Shown here: positions 9,985-20,559 of the stretch, in pieces
Layout of the letters: each line of letters begins with the position of its first letter
How positions within the stretch are numbered: the stretch's first letter is position 1
Source of the DNA: Helichrysum umbraculigerum
Taxonomy: Eukaryota; Streptophyta; Magnoliopsida; Asterales; Asteraceae
Assembly (NCBI GenBank): GCA_949592205.1
Contig: CATIUR010000001.1
Location: forward strand, 76,278,059-76,342,058
Length of the DNA: 64,000 nucleotides
Direction of reading: 5' to 3'
Program-made: the position numbers and the translations under genes
The notes under the pieces: generated by a model
Seen by the model: only the letters and a program-made list of their open reading frames with translations
Told to the model about the DNA's origin: nothing
Databases searched by the model: none

Positions 9985-12900
9985 ATGGCAGAAAATGAGC
10001 AACCACCCCGTACTCTCTATAATGTCTCGACTGTTCACTCCGCTCCAGAAGACGTGGATCATAATGGTACTTCGAATCCGGTAAATACTGAAGTTGAAAC
10101 TAGTCAAGAGTATATATTAAGATTAGAGAATCGTGTAGTAGAACTTGAGAGGGAACGTGCAGGGTCATCTCAACGATCCATCCCTACTTATTCGCATGTT
10201 GCTACTACTACTCCTCCTATTACTGCTTCTACTCGGATTCCGGTTACTTTTCCTCATGTTTCACAACAACATCAACAGGGTTATGATTTTCAGACATCAA
10301 TATCGTTTCCTTCTTTTGGATCGACTGGTTATCAGGCACAGTTATTTCCACCATTTCAGGTTCCGAAGAAAGGATGTTCTCTTAAAACCTTCATGTCTAG
10401 TAAACCATCCTCTTACTCTGGAAGTCCTGATCCTACGGTTACTTTGGACTGGTTGCGAGATGTGGAAAGAAAGTTAGAGGTTTGTCACTGTGATGAGGAA
10501 GACAAAGTTCCCTATACTGTACAATTGTTGAAAGGTGAAGCTATGTCGTGGTGGGATTCGATAACTGCTCATTTCACTCCACAACAAAGGAGTTCTATTA
10601 AATGGCAGGATTTTCATGCCGAGGTATGCAAACAGTTCTGTTCAGAATATAATCTTGATCGTGTCAGACAGGAATTTATGGATTTACGAAAGACTGATGA
10701 GATGTCAATTGATGAGCTTATCCGACAATTTTCTGAGAAATTAAGATTTGTGCAACAGTGGGTCCCGACTGAAAGAAACAAAATTAGCCACTTTGTGAAA
10801 ACTTTACCTCCAGATTATCGTACTACAGTGCGAATGGCTAGTAGTATTTCTCAGGCTTTTGAGTGGGCACGATCCGTGGATAGTGATGTTATGGCTAGGA
10901 GGTTGCAAAATAAAGAAAAATATGCACTGAAACCGAAGAGTGATTCTTCCGGTAAAGGAAAACAAAGATGGCAACCTTCTCAATCAAACAAGAAAACTAG
11001 TTATGGTGGTGTTCCGATGGATAATTCCTATTGTGCAAGATGTCGATCAAAGCATACCGGGCCTTGTTCTATTAGGACGTCAAGGTGTATGAAATGTGGG
11101 GTGTTGGGTCATAATGCGATTGATTGTACTTATCCAAATAATGTGTGTTGGACGTGTCACAAAGAGGGACATCGAGCGGGTGATTGTCCTGATGCAAGGA
11201 AGCATGGTACGGGGGCGGCTAGAGGTTCCTCATCTTCTGGCCAGAAAAGGAAGATTCCACCAGCTGCTACGGGTCAAGCTTTCCGAATGACCGTGGATGA
11301 TGCTGTGCTTACTGATGACGTGATTACTGGTACTTTCCTTGTTAACTATGTACCAGCCCGTGTATTATTTGATTCTGGAGCGAATTGCTCGTTTATATCT
11401 GTGCAATTTTGTGATAAACTGAAATTGATGCCCTCTGTGATTTCTAATCCCTTAGAAGTTGAGGTAGCTGATGGTAAGACAGTTCCTGTTACCACATCGG
11501 TAGCCGGAGCTAGTATATTAATAGAGGATCATGAATTTCCAGTTTCTTTCCTATTGATGCAAATCCCTAGTTTTGATGTGGTTCTTGGTATGGACTGGCT
11601 GAGTCAAAACAAAGCCGACATCTCTTGTCATAAGAAGTTAATAAAAATCCCAGTTTCCAATCTATCTTATGTTGTGGCACGTGGGGAACGTTCAAAGGGT
11701 AGTATTCCAGTAATATCCATGATAAAGGCTAGGAAGTCTTTAGTTAAGGGTTGTGAATCCTTTGTGGCCTATGTTGTAGATGTCAAAGTAGAAAGGAAAT
11801 CCATCTCCGATATTCGGGTGGTTTCTGAATATTCGGACGTGTTCCCGGATGAATTGCCTGGCCTTCCCCCTGTAAGAGATGTAGAATACCAAATTGACTT
11901 AATTCCTGGTTCGTCTCCTGTAGCAAGGGCTCCTTATAGATTAGCTCCTTCCGAAATCCGTGAAATGATGGGGCAAATTCAGGAATTGTTAGATAAGGGA
12001 TTTATTAGGCCGAGTTCATCGCCGTGGGGTGCTCCCGTATTGTTTGTGAAGAAGAAAGATGGTACTCTCCGTATGTGCATCGATTATAGGGAATTAAATA
12101 AGAGAACGGTGAAGAACAAATACCCGTTGCCCAGAATTGATGAATTGTTTGATCAATTACAAGGATCCTCATATTTTTCGAAAATTGATTTGAGATCGGG
12201 ATATCATCAAGTCCGAGTTCGTGAGGAAGATATTCCTAAAACCGCTTTTCGCACGAGGTATGGTCACTATGAGTTTTTGGTTATGCCGTTCGGGTTAACG
12301 AATGCTCCTGCAATCTTTATGGATTTAATGAATCGGGTGTGTCGTCCCTATCTTGACCAGTTTGTGATTGTGTTTATCGACGATATTTTGATTTATTCTA
12401 AGTCTGAAGCGGATCATGAAATGCATCTGAGATTGGTACTTGAAACATTGAAAAGAGAGCATCTTTATGCAAAGTTTTCGAAATGTGAGTTTTGGTTACG
12501 TGAGGTGCAGTTTTTGGGACATATCATTTGCAAAGACGGGGTTAGAGTGGATCCATCTAAAGTGAAAGCTGTTATGAATTGGAATGCACCTAAGTCTCCT
12601 TCAGAAATTAAAAGTTTTCTTGGATTAGCAGGATACTACAGAAAGTTTATTAAAGATTTTTCCAAGATTGCGAGCTCATTGACTAAGTTAACTCGGAAGG
12701 ATGTGAAATTTCAGTGGACCGAACTACAAGAGGCAGCTTTTCAGACATTAAAGCAATTATTGTGTCAAGCCCCTGTTTTGGCGTTACCTGATGGGTCGGA
12801 TGATTTCATTGTCTATTGTGATGCATCGCATACCGGATTAGGGGGTGTTTTAATGCAAAGAGATCGCGTAATTGCGTATGCTTCTAGACAGCTTAAACCA

Positions 12901-14637
12901 CATGAAAAGAATTACCCAACACATGATTTGGAGCTTGCGGCTGTGATTTTTGCCTTGAAGATTTGGAGACATTATTTGTATGGTACGAAATGTGTAATTT
13001 GCACGGATCATAAAAGCCTTCAGTACATGTTTTCGCAAAAAGAATTAAATATGCGTCAGAGGCGATGGTTAGAATTGATTAAAGATTATGATTGCGAGAT
13101 CCGTTATCACCCGGGTAAAGCTAATGTGGTTGCGGATGCATTGAGTCGAAATATATCTAGTGACAAGATTTGTTTTATGCGATTAGAGGTGTCCTCTGAT
13201 TTGATTTCTCAGCTAAAAGTCGCACAGATTGAAGCTTTATTGGATATTAATTTGAAATCCGAGATCATGTTGAAACGAAAGGATTTGTTAGTTGATGATT
13301 CACGTGGGTTGAAAACTTTTCAGTCTCGGGTTTGGGTCCCATTAATTGGTGGACTTCGTGAGTTGATTTTGACGGAGGTTCATAAATCGAGATTATCCAT
13401 TCATCCCGGTAGTACAAAAATGTATAACGATTTGAAACCTCTTTATTGGTGGCCAACAATGAAAACGGATGTAGCAAAATTTGTGGAATCATGTCATATT
13501 TGTTCCCAAGTAAAAGCCGAGCATCAAAAGCCTTATGGTTCGTTGAAACAATTGGAGATACCCGAGTGGAAATGGGAACATATCACTATGGATTTTGTCA
13601 CCAAGTTACCACGTACGCAGAAAGGCAACGATATGATTTGGGTTGTTGTTGATCGCTTAACTAAAAGTGCCCATTTTCTGGCGACCAGTGAAACCGCTTC
13701 TTTGACTCGTTTGGCTCAATTGTATATTAATGAGATTGTATCGAGGCACGGAATACCATTATCGATTGTGTCAGATCGAGATTCCAGGTTTATGTCAGGT
13801 TTTTGGCAGAATCTTCAGAAAGAGTTAGGTACTCGAGTTAATCTTAGCACTGCATATCATCCTCAGACAGATGGACAGTCAGAAAGAACCATTCAGACTC
13901 TCGAGGATATGTTGAGGGCGTGCATATTGGAGTATGGGGGTTCGTGGGACTCTCACTTACCTTTGGTGGAATTTGCGTATAATAATTCGTATCATTCGAG
14001 TATTGGAATGCCGCCATATGAGATGCTTTACGGATGTCGTTGTCGAACGCCGACTTGTTGGTTAGAGGCAGGAGAAAAACAGTTTGCGGGTCCCGATATT
14101 GTTCAGATTACGGCCGATAAAGTTGCTATAGCTCGCGAGAAATTGAAAGCCGCTAGAAATAGACAGAAGCAGTATGCTGATCCGCGTCGTCGACCAGTTA
14201 ATTTTGTCGAAGGTGAATTAGTTTATTTAAAAGTGTCACCTTGGAAAGGTGTGATTCGTTTTGGTAAACGTGGAAAATTGGCTCCGAGATTCATAGGTCC
14301 ATTCAAAATCCGTCAAGTAGTAAATGACCAAACCGTTGCCTTAGATCTTCCTTCTGAATTAAGTGGTATTCACGACACTTTTAATATTTGTTATTTGCGG
14401 AAATGTAATGTGGAGGATCCAACCCAAATCCTTCCGTTACAAGATTTTAGAGTTGACCAAGGTCAGAAATTAGTAGAAGAGCCCACTGAGTTAGTTGATA
14501 GAAAGGTGACTAAGTTACGCAAGAAGGAGATACCTATGGTTCTAGTGAAATGGAAACTTAGTTTGGGAGAAAATCTTACTTGGGAGACCGAGGCGAGTAT
14601 GAGGGCCCGTTACCCTAGTTTGTTCGAGTCTAGTTAG
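9985..14637 (+). CDS. gag-pol: F Gag-Pol polyprotein, intact, 1550 aa
   Basis: One ATG-started frame encodes all functions for transposition. Gag lies at about residues 130-300, followed by CCHC-type knuckles (CMKCGVLGHNAIDC and CWTCHKEGHRAGDC, about 370-405). Protease has VLFDSGANCSFIS near 456. Reverse transcriptase spans about 620-830 with the active site FIDDILIYS near 796. RNase H starts around 940 (YCDASHTGLGGV). Integrase has an H-H-C-C finger (about 1131-1180) and catalytic Asp, Asp, Glu in ITMDFV, IVSDRDSRF and SERTIQTLEDM. A C-terminal chromodomain (about 1505-1548, VLVKWKLSLGENLTWE) would direct integration to chromatin. There is no frameshift between gag and pol and no stop. Gag and Pol are presumably cut apart by the element's protease. 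Confidence 0.97.
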   Translation: MAENEQPPRTLYNVSTVHSAPEDVDHNGTSNPVNTEVETSQEYILRLENRVVELERERAGSSQRSIPTYSHVATTTPPITASTRIPVTFPHVSQQHQQGYDFQTSISFPSFGSTGYQAQLFPPFQVPKKGCSLKTFMSSKPSSYSGSPDPTVTLDWLRDVERKLEVCHCDEEDKVPYTVQLLKGEAMSWWDSITAHFTPQQRSSIKWQDFHAEVCKQFCSEYNLDRVRQEFMDLRKTDEMSIDELIRQFSEKLRFVQQWVPTERNKISHFVKTLPPDYRTTVRMASSISQAFEWARSVDSDVMARRLQNKEKYALKPKSDSSGKGKQRWQPSQSNKKTSYGGVPMDNSYCARCRSKHTGPCSIRTSRCMKCGVLGHNAIDCTYPNNVCWTCHKEGHRAGDCPDARKHGTGAARGSSSSGQKRKIPPAATGQAFRMTVDDAVLTDDVITGTFLVNYVPARVLFDSGANCSFISVQFCDKLKLMPSVISNPLEVEVADGKTVPVTTSVAGASILIEDHEFPVSFLLMQIPSFDVVLGMDWLSQNKADISCHKKLIKIPVSNLSYVVARGERSKGSIPVISMIKARKSLVKGCESFVAYVVDVKVERKSISDIRVVSEYSDVFPDELPGLPPVRDVEYQIDLIPGSSPVARAPYRLAPSEIREMMGQIQELLDKGFIRPSSSPWGAPVLFVKKKDGTLRMCIDYRELNKRTVKNKYPLPRIDELFDQLQGSSYFSKIDLRSGYHQVRVREEDIPKTAFRTRYGHYEFLVMPFGLTNAPAIFMDLMNRVCRPYLDQFVIVFIDDILIYSKSEADHEMHLRLVLETLKREHLYAKFSKCEFWLREVQFLGHIICKDGVRVDPSKVKAVMNWNAPKSPSEIKSFLGLAGYYRKFIKDFSKIASSLTKLTRKDVKFQWTELQEAAFQTLKQLLCQAPVLALPDGSDDFIVYCDASHTGLGGVLMQRDRVIAYASRQLKPHEKNYPTHDLELAAVIFALKIWRHYLYGTKCVICTDHKSLQYMFSQKELNMRQRRWLELIKDYDCEIRYHPGKANVVADALSRNISSDKICFMRLEVSSDLISQLKVAQIEALLDINLKSEIMLKRKDLLVDDSRGLKTFQSRVWVPLIGGLRELILTEVHKSRLSIHPGSTKMYNDLKPLYWWPTMKTDVAKFVESCHICSQVKAEHQKPYGSLKQLEIPEWKWEHITMDFVTKLPRTQKGNDMIWVVVDRLTKSAHFLATSETASLTRLAQLYINEIVSRHGIPLSIVSDRDSRFMSGFWQNLQKELGTRVNLSTAYHPQTDGQSERTIQTLEDMLRACILEYGGSWDSHLPLVEFAYNNSYHSSIGMPPYEMLYGCRCRTPTCWLEAGEKQFAGPDIVQITADKVAIAREKLKAARNRQKQYADPRRRPVNFVEGELVYLKVSPWKGVIRFGKRGKLAPRFIGPFKIRQVVNDQTVALDLPSELSGIHDTFNICYLRKCNVEDPTQILPLQDFRVDQGQKLVEEPTELVDRKVTKLRKKEIPMVLVKWKLSLGENLTWETEASMRARYPSLFESS

Positions 14638-14654
14638 ATTTCGGGGACGAAATC

Positions 14655-14672
14655 TTTTAAGGAGGGAAGATT
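14655..14672 (+). other. F polypurine tract
   Basis: The purine-rich stretch AAGGAGGGAAGA just before the 3' LTR fits the plus-strand primer. It follows the conserved GGGGACGAAATCTTTT block found before the 3' LTR of many plant chromoviruses. Confidence 0.8.
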
Positions 14673-16677
14673 TGTAACACCCTGAAATTGGGCCCAGTAG
14701 AATCATGTATTTCTTTAAATTTAAATACGTAAATTTAATTGTTTAAATATGTTTGATTGTGAAATTAATAGGTAAATAAGTCTCAGGAGATATTGTGACT
14801 AGTAAAATAATATTTGTTTTAAATAATCCTAGACGACGGTAAAATAAAATACTTTTCTCGCAATTAGTATTTAGGTTCCAGACAATAGATCAAAAGGTGG
14901 TATAATATTGTACTGTAACTAAAGAAGGTCGGTTTTAATAAAAAGGTGAGGCCGATCTTTTTCCCCCAAATTCTCATTCTTCACCTAGTTTTAACCTAAA
15001 ACAATTCAAACTCAAATCCTTACCAAATCAAAAGATTATACAAATTGAATGATGAAGTGAAGCTTGAATTCTTGTTGTGATCATCATCCTCATCTCCATT
15101 ATGTTCTTCAAATTGTAAGTAAACTTTTGTAAACTCAAATATTGAATTTTAGGTAGTTTGAAGTGAGGAATGATTTGTAGCTAAATGAGTTGAATTCATA
15201 CTTGTATATCGATTTGATGATGATGATTGAACTCCTTTTCTTGATTTCATGATAAAACATGAAAGATTTAGTGAGTTTTTAGTTTGAATGGAAATAGTTA
15301 GGTTATAAGTGATTTTGAGGATTTGTGATGAATTGTTGTTTGAATCATGGTTGTATGTTGTTATTAGGTGTTATGGTACATGGATATCGATAAAAATCTG
15401 AGTTACAAGTTGAGTTTTAGTCGATTTTGGGTTTTGGTTCGTGCTGTGTAATTACAGGTTTGAACCTCTGCTGAAAAATTGAGGAACGCGATCCTGCATC
15501 ATTACCCGGATCGCGTTGCCATGTGTTATTTGTTTACCGCATGTTTTGTTCCTATGAACGCGATCCTGAAGCCCCTTACCGGATCGCGTTGATCAGTAGA
15601 ATATTGTGTTCGTTTGGATTTGTTCTTGTGAACGCGATCCAAGCCTTTTTTCCGGATCGCGTTCCACAGTGTATTTTGGTGACAGAATATTTTCCTTAAG
15701 AGGAACGCGATCCCAACCCAATTGCCTGGATCGCGTTTGCCTTTATAATTTTGAAGATTTTGATAGTTTGTGAACTTATATGAATCTACCATCTACATTA
15801 TTTAATTATCGATATTTCTTGATTATTAATGTATGTAATTGAGTATAGTCATAATTAGTTATGAGACGAGTTATTAACTTGTGTTTTAATTGTGTGTACA
15901 GAGACACCGAAGACTCAATAAAATAAGACTTTTGAGTTTGGAGAAGGAGACTAACAGGTGAGTGGACTGTGATCTCTCACTATGTTTGGTGATCACTCAT
16001 GTGGTTACTTCAAGTGTTAATTTTGCATTCTTGTGTTAAGGCATATTGTGAAGTAGAAGCAAGTGTTAAGAAACTTTTTGGTGATTGTGTTAAAGAGGTC
16101 AATATTGTTGGACGTTTTGCTACAGGTTAGTCAACACGAGAGTTGTGAACATGTGTTGTGAATAGAGCTTGTGTTGACTAAAGGTAGCAAATCGTTATCG
16201 GTTAACCACTGTATTGGCCTGCAGTCGGTGTAAGTGTCGCTTGGTGGGCCACCGCGGCTGAGGGTGCCACAAGGGCCACCGATCCTCTAGTGATGTTGAG
16301 TCAAAGTGTTAATTGTTGTAGACTCATAGTGTTAAACTAAGTGTAGTGTTTGTGATGAGTTAACTCACTTAGCTTCGTGCTAATCCCTCGTTGTTTACTC
16401 CTTGCAGGTTAATATATTTTCTTAAGGGCGGGTCTCGGAGTAAATTGAAGGAATGTTCGACAAGGATGAAAACTCTGATGACTTTTGTACTACTTTAAAA
16501 GTTTTGCTAAAGTAACGCCCATCTAGTTGTGTAGCTGTATAACGAAATACATATGTAAATGATTATGTATATTTTGGTTAATCCAAGGTTATATATATAT
16601 ATATGGGATATTGCTTCCGCGATGTTTTTTTATGTTTAAAAAAAAAAAAAAAATGTTTCTAAATTAGGGGCGTTATA
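14673..16677 (+). repeat. F 3' LTR
   Basis: It is nearly identical to the 5' LTR. Differences seen include GGCCCAG for GGCCTAG near the start, CATGTAT for CAGGTAT, AAAAATT for AAAGATT before the array and ACTGTG for ACTTTG, plus shorter TA and A runs. Its right edge is followed by the target duplication CCAGT (16678-16682). Confidence 0.96.
15484..15736. repeat. Four-hairpin array in F 3' LTR
   Basis: This is the copy of the AACGCGATCC/GGATCGCGTT hairpin array of the 5' LTR, with no change seen inside the array. Confidence 0.93.
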
Positions 16678-16682
16678 CCAGT

Positions 16683-19032
16683 CCTTCCAAACAGCCTTCT
16701 CAGGATATTTTTTCAACTCCAAATAAGCATTTACAGCATTTTGTTGGAAAATATACATGCCAAGTTCAGTATCCCAATCCCCTTCAGAATCTGAATCATG
16801 CATATCTTTGCTATCATCTTCATTTCCCAGAACACTAAACATATTAGCAGTATCTAATTGACTTGTCTTTCCCACATCAGTGTGCATGTCACTACTTTTA
16901 GACACCTGCTTATCATGATCATTATTCTTAGGTTCTTTTTGAACCCCTGTTTGCACCCAAACCTTTTTATATCCAGAAGCACCCCCACTACTTACTTCAT
17001 TCTGTTTTTGAACACTTTGCAATTTCTCAGCAGTTTTCAGTTTAGCCTCACTAACTTTCCCAATAGTAACAGGATTTTTGTTACTACTAGTATTGCCTCT
17101 AATTCTGTCAAAAACATTTCCCCTATTAGGGAGAACACCCTTTGCCTGAAATTGTTTATTATTCACACCTTGATTCATTTGTTGACCATTATTCCCTGCT
17201 CTTCCCTTCATACCATGTTGAATACCCTGCTGCCACTGCTCATTCAACCTATCCACAACTCTATTCCTTCTCCTCACAGTTTGAAATCCATCATCATCTG
17301 TGTCATTCACTACTTTACTACCACCAACATTCCCTGTCACTTTCAAAGCATCCTTAATAATTTTCTCAGCTTTTTCATCCTCAGTCAATGGTCTATGCTT
17401 ACAAGTCTTAAACATATGACCAAATACCTTACAGTGCACACACAAAGGTGGTTTCCATTGGTATGTTACTTCTAGCTTACCAACCTTAGCTGGCAAATGC
17501 CCCATCTCAGGATACTCAAATTCAATTGCACTAGGCAACTCTTCATCAGCTGTAACTTCAACTAATACTCTTGCAAAGCTTAGTCTACCTGTTTTAGTAA
17601 GACACCTCTCCATAGTAACTCTATCCATCAACAAAGGCTTCCCTATCCTACTAACAAGCTTACCAATACCATTCCCGTTCCATAGCTCAATAGGAGGATT
17701 ATGAACACAAGCCCATATAGGCACCTTATTAGGCTCAATCTTTTCAAGCCACACCCCAGGTTCCCATTGATTCACAAAAAATGGAATATTATTCACAAGC
17801 CATGGCCCATTCTCTAGTACCTCCTTCATTCCCTTCTCACTGTTAAATTTACACAGATAAAAACCAGCTGATGTCTTCACTACTTCTTTTAAATCATATC
17901 TCCTCCACATCCTCCTTAGATTGATATTCACTGTCTGGTAGTCCATTGATGTGCCTATGAAGTAACCAAACAGCTGCAATGCAAAATGGCTTCCACCTTT
18001 TCTAACTTCTTCAACAGAAAACATGACCCTTTTCTGTCCATTATCCAACTGCACAGGTGGAGTATATACCATCTTAACTTCATCTTCCTCACTTCCTTTT
18101 TTTACTAACTCTGCAAAAGTAACATTTGAAGCAGCCCACACACCTTGTTTAACCACATTAGCATTACTAGATTCACCCCTAATCACATCCTTACCCTTAT
18201 CAATACCCTTACCACTTGTACCATTACTTATACTATCAATATTGCCTGATACAGTCACAGGTTCAGCATTAACCTTCCTATTAGACACTTCAAAATCATT
18301 CATATCTGCCACATTAATCCCCTTTTGTATGTCATTAACTTCCACATGATTAGATTCAGATTCACCCCTTTTAAGAATCCTAGTAACTGATTTAGTCATT
18401 TTTTGCAGCTTTTCATTATTACCAGACAAGTTAACAGGATTAAGGTCATCCTTACTATTCAAGTTACTTACCACATCAGCCATAGCACACTCAACAACAT
18501 TCTCATTTAACCCTGCAGCTTTAAACTCAAATGGTATTCCAACATTATCCATACTAGATTCATTCTCAGTTTGCAACACAATATCTATACCAATACCACT
18601 ATTCATCATATCAGAGTTAGCATTCAATTGAGTAATGGATTTAGTAATACCTTCATGTTGCAATTCAACCACAGGCACATCAGGAGTCTGTTTAGCAATA
18701 CCATGAACAAAGCGTAGATTAGGAATGGATGATGATCGTGATGTTTTCTTCGTTATATGAACTGTTTTAACATAACCCTGTTCAGCTACACCTTTGCTCA
18801 ACTGTTGTTTCCTCTTCCTAGGTCTTCCCGCTTTTCTCTTATCCGTTGCAGTATTACCTTCAATCGAATTACGCTTAGCAGCTCGCAATACAGCACGATT
18901 TTGAGCTGGACTTAAATTCACAGAACTTTGAGACAGACGCTGAATAGGAGTATGAAATTGTTCAGAAACTATAGAATCAGGAGGATCAGGTGGACGAACT
19001 AGTGATTCAGTGGGAGTTTGCGATGGATTCAT
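16683..19032 (-). pseudogene. LINE ORF1: nucleic-acid-binding protein, split by F
   Basis: This is the plant LINE ORF1-type RNA-binding protein that coats the LINE transcript. From the ATG at 19032 it has a Pro/Ser-rich start, an AT-hook-like basic stretch (KRKAGRPRKRK, residues 65-75), a long acidic/polar linker, a DUF4283-like region (about 335-480, with FYLCKF, GPWLVNN and PIELWN) and one CX2CX4HX4C knuckle (CVHCKVFGHMFKTC, near 527). The real frame crosses the F site into 7609-7799, for 847 codons in total. As it stands, the reading frame runs into the F 3' LTR and ends at 16636 with foreign residues. It overlaps the ORF2 start as TAATG. Confidence 0.92.
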
Positions 19033-19160
19033 TGATAAAATCAGGAAATTAATGGAGGTTTAAGGTAATAAATTGGTCAGAATTCAATGAAACAATAGCC
19101 GCCGAGCAGATGTCAGAAATCGCCCATAGTGTCAGAGAGAATTCTAGGGTTTTTTACATT
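19033..19160 (-). other. Probable LINE 5' leader
   Basis: Upstream of the LINE ORF1 ATG on the minus strand is a leader containing CCCTAG and TCTCTCTGAC. No target duplication could be paired, because the LINE 3' end is lost. The 5' limit is approximate. Confidence 0.45.
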
Positions 19161-20519
19161 ACCAGTAACACTTTGAAGTATTAAAAACCCTCAGTAAATT
19201 TTCCGAAATTTATTTCGATGGTTAACTATTTAAAAATTCGTCCAAATGAACTGCACACAACAAAACGTTTTTCTGACTTCTCAAAACTTTTATAAAAATT
19301 AAAATACTTGCAAATCTTCAAAATTTATAATATTTTTATAGAAGTCTATCAACATGTTCACAAGTTCCAGAAAAATCTTCATAACCAAATTCAAAGCCAA
19401 ACATGTGATTCCATGATTCAAACCGTACCATTTTTTTTCTGAAAATTCGTCACTCAATACAGCTGTTTACAAAATAATTTTTATAAAATCTTACAATGCA
19501 TTTCAAAGGCCGAAACCTCGAAAACCGATTTAAAATTTTGAGATCTACAACTTTCCAGTTTTGGCCGAAGCCTGAAAACGAACGCAACTAGGTCACTACA
19601 GCCGTCGAACCGGACTGATTAATCTGGACAGATTTTTAAGATTTCGATTTCATAACTTTCGATTTGCAAAACCCATTAAACCCAACATATCCATACCCCA
19701 AACATATAAATCAACCAATGTATACGTACATCTCAGAAAATATAAAGGAAATTTATTTATTAGGGTTTATGAAAAGTACCTACACGAACACACAAACGAT
19801 TAACACGCAAGAACAAAACTCGAATTTGGTTTGGTTCCTTCTTGATGTTTCAGTCGACAGACAACAGAAAAAAATAAAACCCCACACGATTATTGTTGTG
19901 CATGAATATAACAATGAAATAAGTGTTGATACTGAGATTTTTGGAAAGGATTATCATAACACCGAATCCATATATCTTTCAAACTTGACAACTCGTTTTA
20001 TGAATACTCCTTGGCAAACAGCCCCTTTTGCTACCTTTACTTTTACATTACTAGCCCTTGATCAATTCATTTCAATTTCTAATATTATAATGATCATGAT
20101 CGATATAATAATATACATTTAAGACTAATGGTAACAATATGAATTAAAGTGATCTCATAATTTTCATATCTAATAACAAATAAACATAACTATTATCATT
20201 AATTATAATTATATTATTAAATTTTCTTATTATTATATGATGATGATGATGATGATAACGATTTATCATCATATATTATTATCATTACTTTATTTATATT
20301 ATTATAATTATTATCGTAATTATTATTACTATTATTATTATTATATTTAAACTTTTGTTTTTATTTCTAAATTAATTCCGTACGAACGATATTCGGTCAG
20401 TTGGTACTATACCAAAAACTGAATTTTCTCAAAAATGAGAATATGAAATATTGAATAATTCTTCATCAAATTCACGAATTCGAATAAAATTAAGAAATGA
20501 TTATAGGAAGCGAACCTAT
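19161..20519. other. AT-rich stretch without recognised gene
   Basis: Nothing is assigned with confidence. The first 500 bases resemble decayed LTR or leader sequence in style. A 152-codon frame at 19664-20122 has no domain and reads into simple AT-rich sequence. 20121-20400 is dominated by ATT/ATG microsatellite-like runs, including (GAT)n near 20237. Confidence 0.5.
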
Positions 20520-20559
20520 GAATAGAGTTTTGGTGACGGATGTCACATACTGGGTGTTA

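Larger units (their letters stand above)
7800..16677 (+). mobile_element. Element F: complete Ty3/gypsy chromovirus (Tekay-like)
   Basis: This 8878-bp element has LTRs of 2014 and 2005 bp, a tRNA-iMet-type primer binding site, one uninterrupted Gag-Pol frame, a polypurine tract and a perfect 5-bp target duplication. By eye the LTRs differ by about four substitutions plus length changes in A and TA runs, so the insertion is very recent. The LTRs end in TTATA rather than the usual TTACA in both copies, so the source element already had that end. The order RT, RNase H, integrase, chromodomain places it among plant chromoviruses. Confidence 0.96.
1959..19150 (-). mobile_element. L1-type LINE, near full length, split by element F
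   Basis: Reading from right to left, it has a 5' leader (about 19150-19033), ORF1 with a DUF4283-like region and a CCHC knuckle, ORF2 with AP endonuclease, reverse transcriptase and zf-RVT, and a long 3' region. Element F (7800-16677) interrupts ORF1. Removing F and one copy of its 5-bp duplication takes out 8883 bp, a multiple of three, and restores the ORF1 frame. The 3' end and poly(A) tail are missing because LTR Z abuts at 1958. Coding damage besides F is one nonsense codon in ORF2, so this is a fairly young copy. Confidence 0.9.

Noticed and set aside
16858..17475. 205-codon plus-strand frame
   Set aside because: Antisense to LINE ORF1, which shows the DUF4283-like region and CCHC knuckle.
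19664..20122. 152-codon plus frame
   Set aside because: No domain, runs into simple AT-rich sequence, and no supporting copy in the window.
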